Source: [Leptolyngbya] sp. PCC 7376 (lineage in GTDB: Bacteria > Cyanobacteriota > Cyanobacteriia > Cyanobacteriales > MRBY01). From it: DNA of 64,000 nt. The position numbers and the translations under genes were made by a program. The stretch is from the NCBI RefSeq assembly GCF_000316605.1, contig NC_019683.1, positions 1,968,036 through 2,032,035 of the forward strand, given 5' to 3'. The notes under the pieces are model-generated. The model made no database searches. It was given only the letters and a program-made list of their open reading frames with translations, and was not told where the DNA came from. Below, one piece after another: positions 19,391-27,828 of this stretch (within the stretch, counting starts at the first letter, position 1; each line of letters opens with the position of its first letter).

Positions 19391-20068
19391 CTAAAGTGCT
19401 TGGAGAAATCTTTGAGCGAGGAGGTCAACCCCTGTAATAGCCGTGCCAACCACAACGCTATCGGCACCGACTGCAAATGCTTTTTTGAGCATCTCCGGAG
19501 AACCAATACCACCTTCGCAAATGATAGGTAAATCGAAATTCTGAGCTAGTTTTTCGAGTAACTCGAAGCCTGGTGGCGTAAGATTTTTTGTTTCACCAGT
19601 GTAGCCATAGAGAGTTGTGCCGAGGATATCTGCACCAGCTTTCGCAGCTAAAACGGCATTGTCATAGGCATCGAGATCCGCCATTACCAATTTGCCAGTT
19701 TGCTTTTGAATGCCTGTAATAATCTCCGCCAAATTTTCCCCACCATAACGGGGGCGGGCGGTAGCATCGATCGCCACAATATCTGCCCCTGCTTCAACAA
19801 CCGCCACAGCATCTGATAGTTGCGGCGTAATGTAAACATCTGAGCCTGTATACATCCGTTTCCACAGGCCAATAATCGGAATCTCGGGCAAGACTTTGCG
19901 GACGGCTTTAATATGAGCAGGGCTGTCAATTCGGACGGCAACGGCGCCTTGATTTACACAAGCTTGGGCGATCGCCGCAATCATTTCCGGTTGATGGAGC
20001 GGAGAATCTGCCGGAGCCTGACAAGAGATAATAAGTTTTCCCGCGAACGAATCCAGCATCTCAACCAT
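19391..20068 (-). CDS. nanE: putative N-acetylmannosamine-6-phosphate 2-epimerase
   Basis: 225 residues from ATG 20068, which has AGGAG upstream; the frame is open to a TTG at 20089. TIM-barrel signatures of NanE are present: LIISCQAPADSPLH, VAVRID, IIGLWKR, VAIDATARPRYGG, MADLDAYDNAV and the phosphate loop ICEGGIGSPE ... VVVGTAIT. The enzyme converts ManNAc-6-P to GlcNAc-6-P. No other sialic-acid catabolic gene is in the window, so its role may be amino-sugar recycling. It is 42 bp downstream of purN on the same strand, probably co-transcribed. Confidence 0.88.
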   Translation of the reverse strand: MVEMLDSFAGKLIISCQAPADSPLHQPEMIAAIAQACVNQGAVAVRIDSPAHIKAVRKVLPEIPIIGLWKRMYTGSDVYITPQLSDAVAVVEAGADIVAIDATARPRYGGENLAEIITGIQKQTGKLVMADLDAYDNAVLAAKAGADILGTTLYGYTGETKNLTPPGFELLEKLAQNFDLPIICEGGIGSPEMLKKAFAVGADSVVVGTAITGVDLLAQRFLQAL

Positions 20069-20110
20069 CTTTACAATTTTCTCCTGCAATAACTGATGAC
20101 TGTTACTTGT

Positions 20111-20758
20111 TTACTGTTCGCTGTCCCGAATTGCAAGGGCGATCGCCGTAGGAAAAATCCGATGCTCCTGCGCTTGGATTCTGGCATGGAGGGTTTCAGC
20201 AGTGTCATTTGGCGCAATTGGCACCGCCGCTTGCATCACAATTTCACCACTATCAACTTCCAGGCTGGCAAAATGAACTGAACAACCAGTAACTTTCACT
20301 TGCGCTGCTAATGCTTGTTCAATCGCTCGAATCCCTTTAAAACTGGGCAAAATACTGGGATGAATATTTAAAATGCGATTTTCGTAACCCTTCAGCAAAA
20401 CATCCGTCACAATCCGCATCCAGCCTGCCATAATCACCCATTCCACGCCATGCTCTCGGAAACAAGCCAAAATTGCTTCATCTAGGGCTTCCCGCGAGTC
20501 AAATTCCCGGTGATTGAGTAACTGTGTTTTTGTACCAAATTTTGCCGCCCGCTCTAAGACTTTTGCCCTGGGCTTGTTGCAAATCAAAACGGGAATGTCT
20601 GCATTTAGTTCACCAGCTTCAATCGCGGCGGCGATCGCCCCATAATTACTTCCACTCCCAGAGGCTAAAATGCCCAACTTAGCTCGGCGAGGAAGTGGCA
20701 CATCAACCAATGAAATATTTGGAGAAATTAAGGCAAAATCTCGATCAACATTACCCAT
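20111..20758 (-). CDS. purN: phosphoribosylglycinamide formyltransferase (GART)
   Basis: 215 residues. It transfers formyl from 10-formyl-THF to GAR in purine synthesis. The N-terminal LGILASGSGSNYGAI is the phosphate/substrate loop, NIHPSILPSFKG carries the catalytic Asn and His, and VHFASLEVDSGEIVMQ the catalytic Asp. The N-terminus is about 25 residues longer than in E. coli PurN, and ATG 20758 is the only good start. It leads a minus-strand unit with nanE. Confidence 0.95.
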   Translation of the reverse strand: MGNVDRDFALISPNISLVDVPLPRRAKLGILASGSGSNYGAIAAAIEAGELNADIPVLICNKPRAKVLERAAKFGTKTQLLNHREFDSREALDEAILACFREHGVEWVIMAGWMRIVTDVLLKGYENRILNIHPSILPSFKGIRAIEQALAAQVKVTGCSVHFASLEVDSGEIVMQAAVPIAPNDTAETLHARIQAQEHRIFPTAIALAIRDSEQ

Positions 20759-20838
20759 GAAGCGAAGTTAATCCCGTAACTTACAACCACTAAGCATATC
20801 GGTTAACCTAATCGCGGAGACAATTGCCTAAAAATTCG

Positions 20839-20876
20839 CAAAAAAAATCCTCAGCTGAGACTATTTAGCCGAGGAT
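20839..20876 (-). terminator. Rho-independent terminator of the cupin gene
   Basis: Read on the minus strand: ATCCTCGGCT, a 10-nt loop, AGCTGAGGAT (one G-U pair), then eight T residues. It lies 68 bp beyond the stop of the cupin gene and separates it from purN. Confidence 0.8.
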
Positions 20877-20943
20877 ATCAATCAGGGTGCATCTACCAAT
20901 TATTAGTACCTAGAACACCCCTAACGATCCGGAAGATCCTCAC

Positions 20944-21327
20944 TTATTTTTTCGGTAACATCTTGCCATCATCATCAAAGCGAATAATGTCCTCATCACC
21001 CAAAAACTCACCATTCTGAATTTCGATCATCACCAAATCGATGGTTCCAGGGTTTTCGACACGGTGGCGAGTATTCATCGGGACATAGGTCGATTGCTTC
21101 GAGGTCAACATCGTTTCTTGGTCATTGCAAATTACCCGAGCTGTCCCCGACACAACGACCCAATGTTCGCTGCGATGGTAGTGCATTTGGGTACTAATAT
21201 GTTGTCCTGGTTTTACTTCAATCCGGTTAATTCGGTAGCGATCGCCTTCTTCGAGGACAATCACTTTCCCCCAGGGCGGGTTACGGGTTTCAATGGGGGC
21301 AGCTTGAGTGTCAGTCTCCGCAGTCAT
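20944..21327 (-). CDS. cupin protein, mannose-6-phosphate isomerase type II C-terminal domain-like
   Basis: 127 residues forming one cupin. WGKVIVLEEGDRYRINRIEV opens the fold; the metal-binding motif STQMHYHRSEHWVVVSG (HxH...E) and the second motif NTRHRVENPG match the C-terminal isomerase domain of bifunctional GDP-mannose pyrophosphorylase/isomerases. Here it stands alone, which is common in cyanobacteria. The likely reaction is mannose-6-P/fructose-6-P isomerisation or a related sugar-phosphate step; activity cannot be judged from sequence. It has its own terminator. Confidence 0.88.
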   Translation of the reverse strand: MTAETDTQAAPIETRNPPWGKVIVLEEGDRYRINRIEVKPGQHISTQMHYHRSEHWVVVSGTARVICNDQETMLTSKQSTYVPMNTRHRVENPGTIDLVMIEIQNGEFLGDEDIIRFDDDGKMLPKK

Positions 21328-21374
21328 GATTCAGTTCTCGCAATATCTCTTTTTTTGATTGTAAAAGCACATTC

Positions 21375-21728
21375 CTAGAGCAAAGTACTTTGTAATACTT
21401 CTTCCTTTGCCCGAAAGCCGACAAGGACAGCTTTGGCATCTTTTACAAATAACGGACGTTTGAGCAGCATTGCATCGTTCGCAAATGCTTCAATCCACTG
21501 CTCATCCGTCCAAGTCTTTTTCTCTTCACCGATTGCCCGGTAGGATTTACCAGACGTGTTACGCATGGGTCGCGCAGTGAGAGCGATGACCCATTCTGCA
21601 ATCATCTCTTTAGTCGGCGATCGCTCTTTGGTATTAATGAATTCATATTCAACATCATTATTATCGAGCCAGAGCAGTGCTTTTTTACAAGTACCGCAGT
21701 TGGGGATGCCATAAATTTGGAGAGCCAT
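21375..21728 (-). CDS. ArsC/Spx family thioredoxin-fold protein
   Basis: 117 residues, the normal length. The N-terminal motif GIPNCGTCKKALLWLDNN holds CxxC and the second half LLKRPLFVKDAKAVLVGF is the family RP-containing loop. Members include arsenate reductases and the RNA-polymerase-binding regulator Spx; the CGTC form with no visible arsenate-site cysteine resembles the Spx/YffB group more than ArsC. It is 47 bp upstream of the cupin gene on the same strand, so both may be transcribed together. Confidence 0.85.
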   Translation of the reverse strand: MALQIYGIPNCGTCKKALLWLDNNDVEYEFINTKERSPTKEMIAEWVIALTARPMRNTSGKSYRAIGEEKKTWTDEQWIEAFANDAMLLKRPLFVKDAKAVLVGFRAKEEVLQSTLL

Positions 21729-21872
21729 AGTTTTTAGAATGGATAAATAATCACCATATTTAAAAATTAATTATCCTTGATTTTCTAGAAGTTCAGGTGC
21801 TCCCTTCATAACTACGAGGAAAAAACTAGAAGAAGACAACTGAGGGTGACTATCTCGTAAAATTCAAACATC

Positions 21873-22846
21873 TTGAATTTTCTAGACGATAAATCAGTGT
21901 TCGAAAAAATCCTTCAACGTTTAACTAATGCCTTCCCTGCATGGGTACTAAGTGCAAGTATTCTGGCCATGTTTTTCCCAGAGCTGTTCACTTGGTTTAC
22001 AGGCCCCTGGATTACCTATGGTCTAGGCATCATCATGCTGGGTATGGGCTTAACGCTCAAGCTAGAAGATTTTAAAGGAGTCTCGAAATATCCCCTCTGG
22101 ATTGGCACTGGCGTTCTGCTGCAATATACGATTATGCCTTTGTTGGGATGGGCGTTGGGTTATGTCTTTCAGTTACCGACACCACTTGCCGCAGGTTTAG
22201 TTTTAGTGGCTTGTTGTCCAGGGGGAACAGCATCAAATGTTATTTCATTTCTTGCTCGTGCAAATGTCGCTTTATCAGTAACAATGACTGCAGTTTCAAC
22301 CTTGCTAGCTGCCATCATGACTCCAACACTAACAGCTCTACTAGTTGGTTCAAGGTTGGAAGTAAGCGTCTTAGGCTTATTTCTTGGCACCGTGAAAGTC
22401 GTGTTATTGCCAGTCGCATTGGGTGTCATTTTAAATCACTATCTCCCCAAAGTAACGAAACAAATTTTGCCCTATTCACCATTAGTAGCAGTGTTAGTCA
22501 TCACGCTAATTGTGGCGAGTGTCATTGGGGCAAGCCGCGAAAAGCTGATTGAATCTGGATTCCAATTATTGGGGCAGTTTGGTCATTACATCTATTGGGC
22601 TTCGGACTAGGCTATGTGATCAGTCATGTACTGTTTAAGAAAAAAATTATTTCTCGTACCATTTCCATTGAAGTAGGGATGCAAAATTCGGGATTGGGTG
22701 TGGTCTTGGCTCGTGGAAACTTCGCGAATCCAGCCACGGCTATTCCTAGTGCAATCTCTAGCCTGACCCATTGTCTCATTGGCAGTTTTGTCGCAGCACT
22801 ATGGCAGCGGGATGCAAAGAAAACTCAGTTAAAAAAATATTCATAA
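21873..22846 (+). pseudogene. BASS family (bile acid:Na+ symporter-like) transporter, single-base frameshift
   Basis: Two overlapping frames make one protein. The first (from TTG 21873, 245 residues) has the BASS features WVLSASILAMFFPELF, MLGMGLTLKLEDF and ACCPGGTASNVISFLARANV. It ends early at TAG 22608-22610. The second frame continues exactly with the last helices (LLGFGLGYVISH, IEVGMQNSGLGVVLARGNF). Restoring one G to the GGGG run at 22571-22574 gives a continuous reading ...FQLLGAVWSLHLLGFGLG, the expected family sequence. The lesion is therefore a 1-nt deletion in a homopolymer: either a true pseudogene/phase variant or a sequencing error. BASS members carry Na+-coupled organic anions such as pyruvate or keto acids. 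Confidence 0.85.
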
Positions 22847-23426
22847 TCAACAATAAACAAAGGGCGATCGCCTTTTAATTTGCTAGCAAGATTTATGAAA
22901 ATCACAAGACATCTTTCTCTACCCTAGAGACGAGGATCCATCTAGCACACTTAGAATTAGATTTATTGATATTTCTAGATAATATTTCAGTTCATAATCA
23001 CTGCATAAATCACTCTCAAGAAATACGCCATTTTGCTGATGTAGCGACTAAACTCTTATCTATTTGTGTGAGATATTACCAGCTAAAGATACGCCATTTT
23101 GCTGAGATTATTAGCTATATAAATTAAGCTTATACAGCAGATTCACGGTAGCTTTTACAGCAAAAAAAAGTTACACTCTTAATCAAGAAAACAAATAAAT
23201 TATTGTTCTGTTTTTCCGTGGTGTGTTTAGAAAACAACTTTATTTTCAATAGATAGACAAAGCTAAGATTGACAATATATACGCAAAAAATCAGACAGTA
23301 TGGAAGTATTAATCTCTCTGATTTGTGTTGATTTGGTGATATCTAAAAAAGGGCTTAAACATCCTTCATTATGTGTTTTGAAAATATCAAATTAGCTAGA
23401 TTGACGGCATATTCAGACTGACCAAT
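22847..23426. other. 580-bp AT-rich intergenic region
   Basis: No open frame of protein-like composition was seen. It holds a HIP1-centred near-palindrome at 22860-22877 (AAAGGGCGATCGCCTTTT) that could act as a weak terminator for the BASS gene, and a pair of 17-bp direct repeats. The region upstream of the GGDEF/EAL gene is very AT-rich and probably holds its promoter. Confidence 0.6.
23023..23105 (+). repeat. pair of 17-bp direct repeats
   Basis: ATACGCCATTTTGCTGA occurs at 23023-23039 and 23089-23105, 66 bp apart start to start, within non-coding DNA about 320-400 bp upstream of the GGDEF/EAL gene. They could be binding sites for a regulator or leftovers of a duplication. Confidence 0.7.
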
Positions 23427-26400
23427 ATGAGTAATCAGATGTTTGCTGAATCCCAGCTAAAAGTCCAAAGTAAACTACTCACGAAACTTTCCAAAAGTGA
23501 TTCTTTTTTCGGTGTTCTTCACGCTTTAGTTGAGGCAGTTGAGCAAAGTATTAATGGGGCTTTATGTTCAATTTTACTAGTTAATTACAACCACGATATT
23601 TATCACGTCACAGCTCCAAATTTACCGAAGCAATATCAACAATACCTAAAAACTATTTCGCTCAATGATCAGACGACCCCTTATGTTTTGGCGATTTTAA
23701 GGCGTCAAGCATTCATCTTTCCTGATACCACAACAACATCTTTGACGCAGGAATACCAAGAGCTAGTACTAAACCATGGCTTAAAAGCAGGTTGGTTTAT
23801 CCCAATTTACGGTAGTGGAGATAAAGTGCTCGGTGTCGTTGCGATCCATCATCAAGCGAGGCGATCGCCACAAGATCATGACTTAGAAGCCATTACCCAA
23901 ATCGCCAATATTGGCAGTATGGCGATTGAACGCCAGCAAGTAGAGGAGCAGCGGCGACAAAGCGAACAAATGCTCCTCAGAACCCAAAAAGTTGCCCATG
24001 TTGGCCACTGGACCTTTGATTTAGCCAGTCAGACAATTACATGGTCACCCGAAATGTTCCGCATGTATGGTTTAGAACCAACAAAAGGGAGTCCTTCTTT
24101 TGCGGAGTTTATGGAGCTCTTGCCAGTCGATGCAGCTCAACGTTTACAACAATGTGTGGAACAAGCCATTGCAGAAGGTAAACCTTACAACATTGAGTAC
24201 AGTGCCCAACACTCGGATGGCAGTATCAGTTATCACGAATGTCGGGCGGATGTAGAGCTTGATGCCAACGGTCAAGTTCAGAAATTATTTGGTATTGCAA
24301 TTGATATTACAGAACGGAAAAAATCAGAATTAGCATTACAAAATTTAGTGTCTGGAACAGCAGCAACAGGCGAAGCCTTTTTTCCTGCCCTCGTGCAACA
24401 TATTGCTGAAGCGCTTCATGTTTCCCATGCCATCATCACAGAAAAAATTGACGATCAACTTACTACACTGGCATTTTTAGCGAATGGGCAGTTGCTGTCT
24501 CCTTACACCTATGCATTAGCCCATACCCCTTGTGAACATGTCTTTCAAGAGAATGAATTTTACTGTAGTCACAATGTCCAGCAACGTTTTCCTCGCGATC
24601 AAGATCTAGTAGATCTGTCAGTAGAAAGCTACCTTGGCGTTGCCCTTATCAATACCCAAGGCAAAGCCATTGGTCATCTGTATATCATGCATCAGCAGCG
24701 GCTCCCTAACCCAAGCTGGGCAAAACAAATTTTGCAAGTCTTTGCTGCCCGTGCCGCTGCAGAATTAGAAAGACAGCAGGCAGAAGCAATCATTAAACAA
24801 CAATCGGCGGCCATGGAAGCTGCAGTCGATGGTGTCAGTATTTTAAAAGACGGCACTTATCTTCACGTCAATCAGGCTCACTTAGACCTATTTGGCTATA
24901 AGCATTCCACAGAATTAGTCGGTCAGCCCTGGAGAATGCTCCATTCAGAAGCTGAAGTACAACGCATTGAACAAGAGATATTACCTGTTCTAAAACAGGC
25001 AAACGTCTGGCAAGGAGAACTAATCGCGACTCGAAAAGATGGGTCTACTTTTACAGAAGAAGTGTCATGGACAGTCACAGAAGATGGCCTACAAATTCAA
25101 GTGAGTCGTGACGTCAGCGATCGCAAAAAAGCAGAAATCGCGTTACAAAATCTTATTGCAGGTACGGCAGCTTTAACGGGTCAAGACTTTTTCCCTGCTC
25201 TAGTACGTCACATCGGTGAAGCGCTACAGGCCTCCCATGTTTTTGTGACTAAAGCCGTTGAAGGGAATCAACTTTATTTTGTTGCAGCTTGGGGTGATGG
25301 CCAATATTTGCCGAATGCCACAGTTGATATTGCAGGGACAACCTGTGCGATCGCCCTCCATGAGGGGATATACCATTGTGAGCGTGATGTGATCGATTGC
25401 TTTCCTGACAACCCAAACCTAGCTCCAATGGGTGTGGAAAGTTATATGGGGGTTGCTCTGCGGGATCATCAAGGTCAGTCATTTGGAACGCTTTGCATTT
25501 TCTCGCGCGAGCTTATCGTTGACCCCGATCGAGCAGAACAGATCCTGCGAATATTTGCGGCTCGCGCTTCTGCTGAACTAGAACGTCAGCGAGTAGAAGC
25601 TTCTCTACAAAATTTAATTGCAGGTACTTCGGCTTCCACTGGCCCTGAATTTTTTTCGGCCTTGGCGAAGCATATAGCGGAATCACTCCCCGTGTCCTAT
25701 GCCATCATCTCTGAATGGACGGATAGTAAGCTTCAGACTTTGGCATTTTGGGCCAATGGTGAGCTACAAGACAATTTAGCCTATGACCCCGTCAAAACAC
25801 CCTGCGAACGTACTTTGGCAATGGGTACATATTGCTGTGAACATTCTGTACAAGAACATTTCCCCGAAGATATTGATTTGGTCGAGATGAATGCAGAGAG
25901 CTATCTGGGGATTGCTTTGAAAAATACGAAGGGAGAAATTATTGGAGAATTATGCGTCCTCAATCAGCAAGAAATGTCCAATCCTCACTACACTGAACAG
26001 ATTTTAAGTGTCTTTGCGACTAGGGCAGCAGCTGATTTAGAAAGACAACACTCTGAAACAGCGATTAATCGTCAATTGGCTGCGATGGAAGCGGCTATTG
26101 ATGGCATCGGACTCTTACAAAATGATGCATATCTCTATGTAAATCAGGCTTATTTAAATCTCTTTGGGTATAGCCATCAAAATGAGCTTCTCGGTAAAGG
26201 TTGGCAAGTATTGTATTCCGAGGATGAGGCAAAACGTTTAAAGGAACAAGTCTTCCCATTACTGAAACAAAAGCGGGCCTGGCAAGGGGAGGCGATCGCC
26301 ATCAGAAAAGACGGTTCGACCTTTGCACAAGGATTATCATTAACCCTCACCGAAAACGATTTATTAATTTCAGTGTGTCGTGATATCAGCGATCTCAAAA

Positions 26401-27743
26401 AAGCCCAATCGCAAATCACCCACAATGCCTTACATGATCCGCTGACAAATCTCCCTAATCGCACCCTGCTTCTAGAGCGGTTAGATCTCGCCATTCACCG
26501 AGCAAAACGAATAGAAAACCATAATTATGCAGTTCTATTCCTAGATCTCGATCGCTTTAAAGTAATTAACGATAGTCTGGGCCATATCGTCGGTGATAAA
26601 CTCCTCATGGCGATCGCCCAAAGACTAACAAAACATTTACGAGAAACGGACTTAGTTGCACGCTTAGGTGGCGACGAATTTTTGATTTTGTTGGAAAACT
26701 TCAACCATACAGATGATGTTATTCATATTGCGGAACGAATTCTCGTCGATTGTCAAACACCACTCACTATTAATGAGCATCAAATTTTTACCAGTATTAG
26801 TATCGGTATTGCATTAGGCAAGCCAGAATATCAACAAGCAGGCGAGCTCATCCGTGATGCAGACATTGCAATGTATCGAGCAAAAGCGGAAGGAAATAAT
26901 TCCTACAAATTCTTCGATGCCATCATGCATACTCAAGCTCTTAAGCGTTTAACCCTAGAAGCAGATCTCCGCAAAGCCATCGAGCAAGAAGAATTCATCG
27001 TTTATTACCAGCCTATTATTGATTTGCGTCACCATGAGTTGATGGGTTTTGAAGCATTAGTGCGTTGGCAACATCCAGAACGAGGCTTAATTTCTCCCAT
27101 CGAATTTATCCCCATCGCCGAAGAAATCGGGTTTATTATCAGACTTGATCGTTGGGTATTTGAACAATCATGCAAACAACTTAAACGTTGGCATACTCAA
27201 TTTCCCCAATACTCTTCCCTAAAAATTAGTATTAATTTATCTGCCCAAGATCTACGTCAAACCACGCTAATTCAGGATATTGACTATATTCTCAATACGA
27301 CGGGTTTACCAGGAAAAGCAATTACCCTAGAAATCACCGAAAGTATGCTGATCACAGATATTGATCAAACCATTGACTTATTAAATCAGCTCACAGCTAG
27401 GCAGATTCAAATTAGTATTGATGACTTTGGTACGGGTTATTCCTCTCTAAATTATCTGCATCGCTTACCTGTAAACAATCTCAAAATCGACAAATCTTTT
27501 GTTAGTAAAATGGAGCTGGAAAGCCGTAATTCCAAAGTTGTTGACACGGTCTTAACTTTAAGCAATCAACTCGGCTTAAGAACAGTGGCAGAAGGTATTG
27601 AAACTACACCACAGCTAGAACATCTTAAACAACTAGGCTGTCAGTTTGGTCAAGGATATTTATTTTCCAAGCCACTACCAGCGGCAGAAATTGAAGCTCA
27701 GTTTTTCCAGAAAACAAGTTTCCCAACTCACCAATTGTCTTGA
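23427..27743 (+). CDS. multi-GAF/PAS sensor diguanylate cyclase-phosphodiesterase (GGDEF-EAL)
   Basis: 1438 residues, soluble. Approximate order: GAF (20-170), PAS (185-295), GAF (305-450), PAS (455-570), GAF (575-720), GAF (725-870), PAS (880-995), GGDEF (1000-1165), EAL (1180-1430). The cyclase site GGDEF is intact at residue 1081, with an RETD product-inhibition I-site five residues before it. The EAL site (FEALVRWQHPE, Glu 1209) and DDFGTGYSSL are also intact, so both synthesis and breakdown of c-di-GMP are possible. Three of the GAF domains belong to one subtype with the pattern TPC...FPxDxxLxxxxxESYLG, and this subtype reappears in the convergent histidine kinase. ATG 23427 follows a long AT-rich leader. 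Confidence 0.93.
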   Translation: MSNQMFAESQLKVQSKLLTKLSKSDSFFGVLHALVEAVEQSINGALCSILLVNYNHDIYHVTAPNLPKQYQQYLKTISLNDQTTPYVLAILRRQAFIFPDTTTTSLTQEYQELVLNHGLKAGWFIPIYGSGDKVLGVVAIHHQARRSPQDHDLEAITQIANIGSMAIERQQVEEQRRQSEQMLLRTQKVAHVGHWTFDLASQTITWSPEMFRMYGLEPTKGSPSFAEFMELLPVDAAQRLQQCVEQAIAEGKPYNIEYSAQHSDGSISYHECRADVELDANGQVQKLFGIAIDITERKKSELALQNLVSGTAATGEAFFPALVQHIAEALHVSHAIITEKIDDQLTTLAFLANGQLLSPYTYALAHTPCEHVFQENEFYCSHNVQQRFPRDQDLVDLSVESYLGVALINTQGKAIGHLYIMHQQRLPNPSWAKQILQVFAARAAAELERQQAEAIIKQQSAAMEAAVDGVSILKDGTYLHVNQAHLDLFGYKHSTELVGQPWRMLHSEAEVQRIEQEILPVLKQANVWQGELIATRKDGSTFTEEVSWTVTEDGLQIQVSRDVSDRKKAEIALQNLIAGTAALTGQDFFPALVRHIGEALQASHVFVTKAVEGNQLYFVAAWGDGQYLPNATVDIAGTTCAIALHEGIYHCERDVIDCFPDNPNLAPMGVESYMGVALRDHQGQSFGTLCIFSRELIVDPDRAEQILRIFAARASAELERQRVEASLQNLIAGTSASTGPEFFSALAKHIAESLPVSYAIISEWTDSKLQTLAFWANGELQDNLAYDPVKTPCERTLAMGTYCCEHSVQEHFPEDIDLVEMNAESYLGIALKNTKGEIIGELCVLNQQEMSNPHYTEQILSVFATRAAADLERQHSETAINRQLAAMEAAIDGIGLLQNDAYLYVNQAYLNLFGYSHQNELLGKGWQVLYSEDEAKRLKEQVFPLLKQKRAWQGEAIAIRKDGSTFAQGLSLTLTENDLLISVCRDISDLKKAQSQITHNALHDPLTNLPNRTLLLERLDLAIHRAKRIENHNYAVLFLDLDRFKVINDSLGHIVGDKLLMAIAQRLTKHLRETDLVARLGGDEFLILLENFNHTDDVIHIAERILVDCQTPLTINEHQIFTSISIGIALGKPEYQQAGELIRDADIAMYRAKAEGNNSYKFFDAIMHTQALKRLTLEADLRKAIEQEEFIVYYQPIIDLRHHELMGFEALVRWQHPERGLISPIEFIPIAEEIGFIIRLDRWVFEQSCKQLKRWHTQFPQYSSLKISINLSAQDLRQTTLIQDIDYILNTTGLPGKAITLEITESMLITDIDQTIDLLNQLTARQIQISIDDFGTGYSSLNYLHRLPVNNLKIDKSFVSKMELESRNSKVVDTVLTLSNQLGLRTVAEGIETTPQLEHLKQLGCQFGQGYLFSKPLPAAEIEAQFFQKTSFPTHQLS

Positions 27744-27828
27744 TCAGAGCTATATCAACAATAATCTGGTGGGCGATCGCCCAATTATACTCTGCCTATT
27801 TCTTTACTATGAGCTCAACAAATAACAT

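Noticed and set aside
22860-22877. HIP1-centred palindrome with T run as terminator
   Set aside because: The hairpin would have almost no loop, so the stem must open in the centre; kept only as a remark in the intergenic entry.
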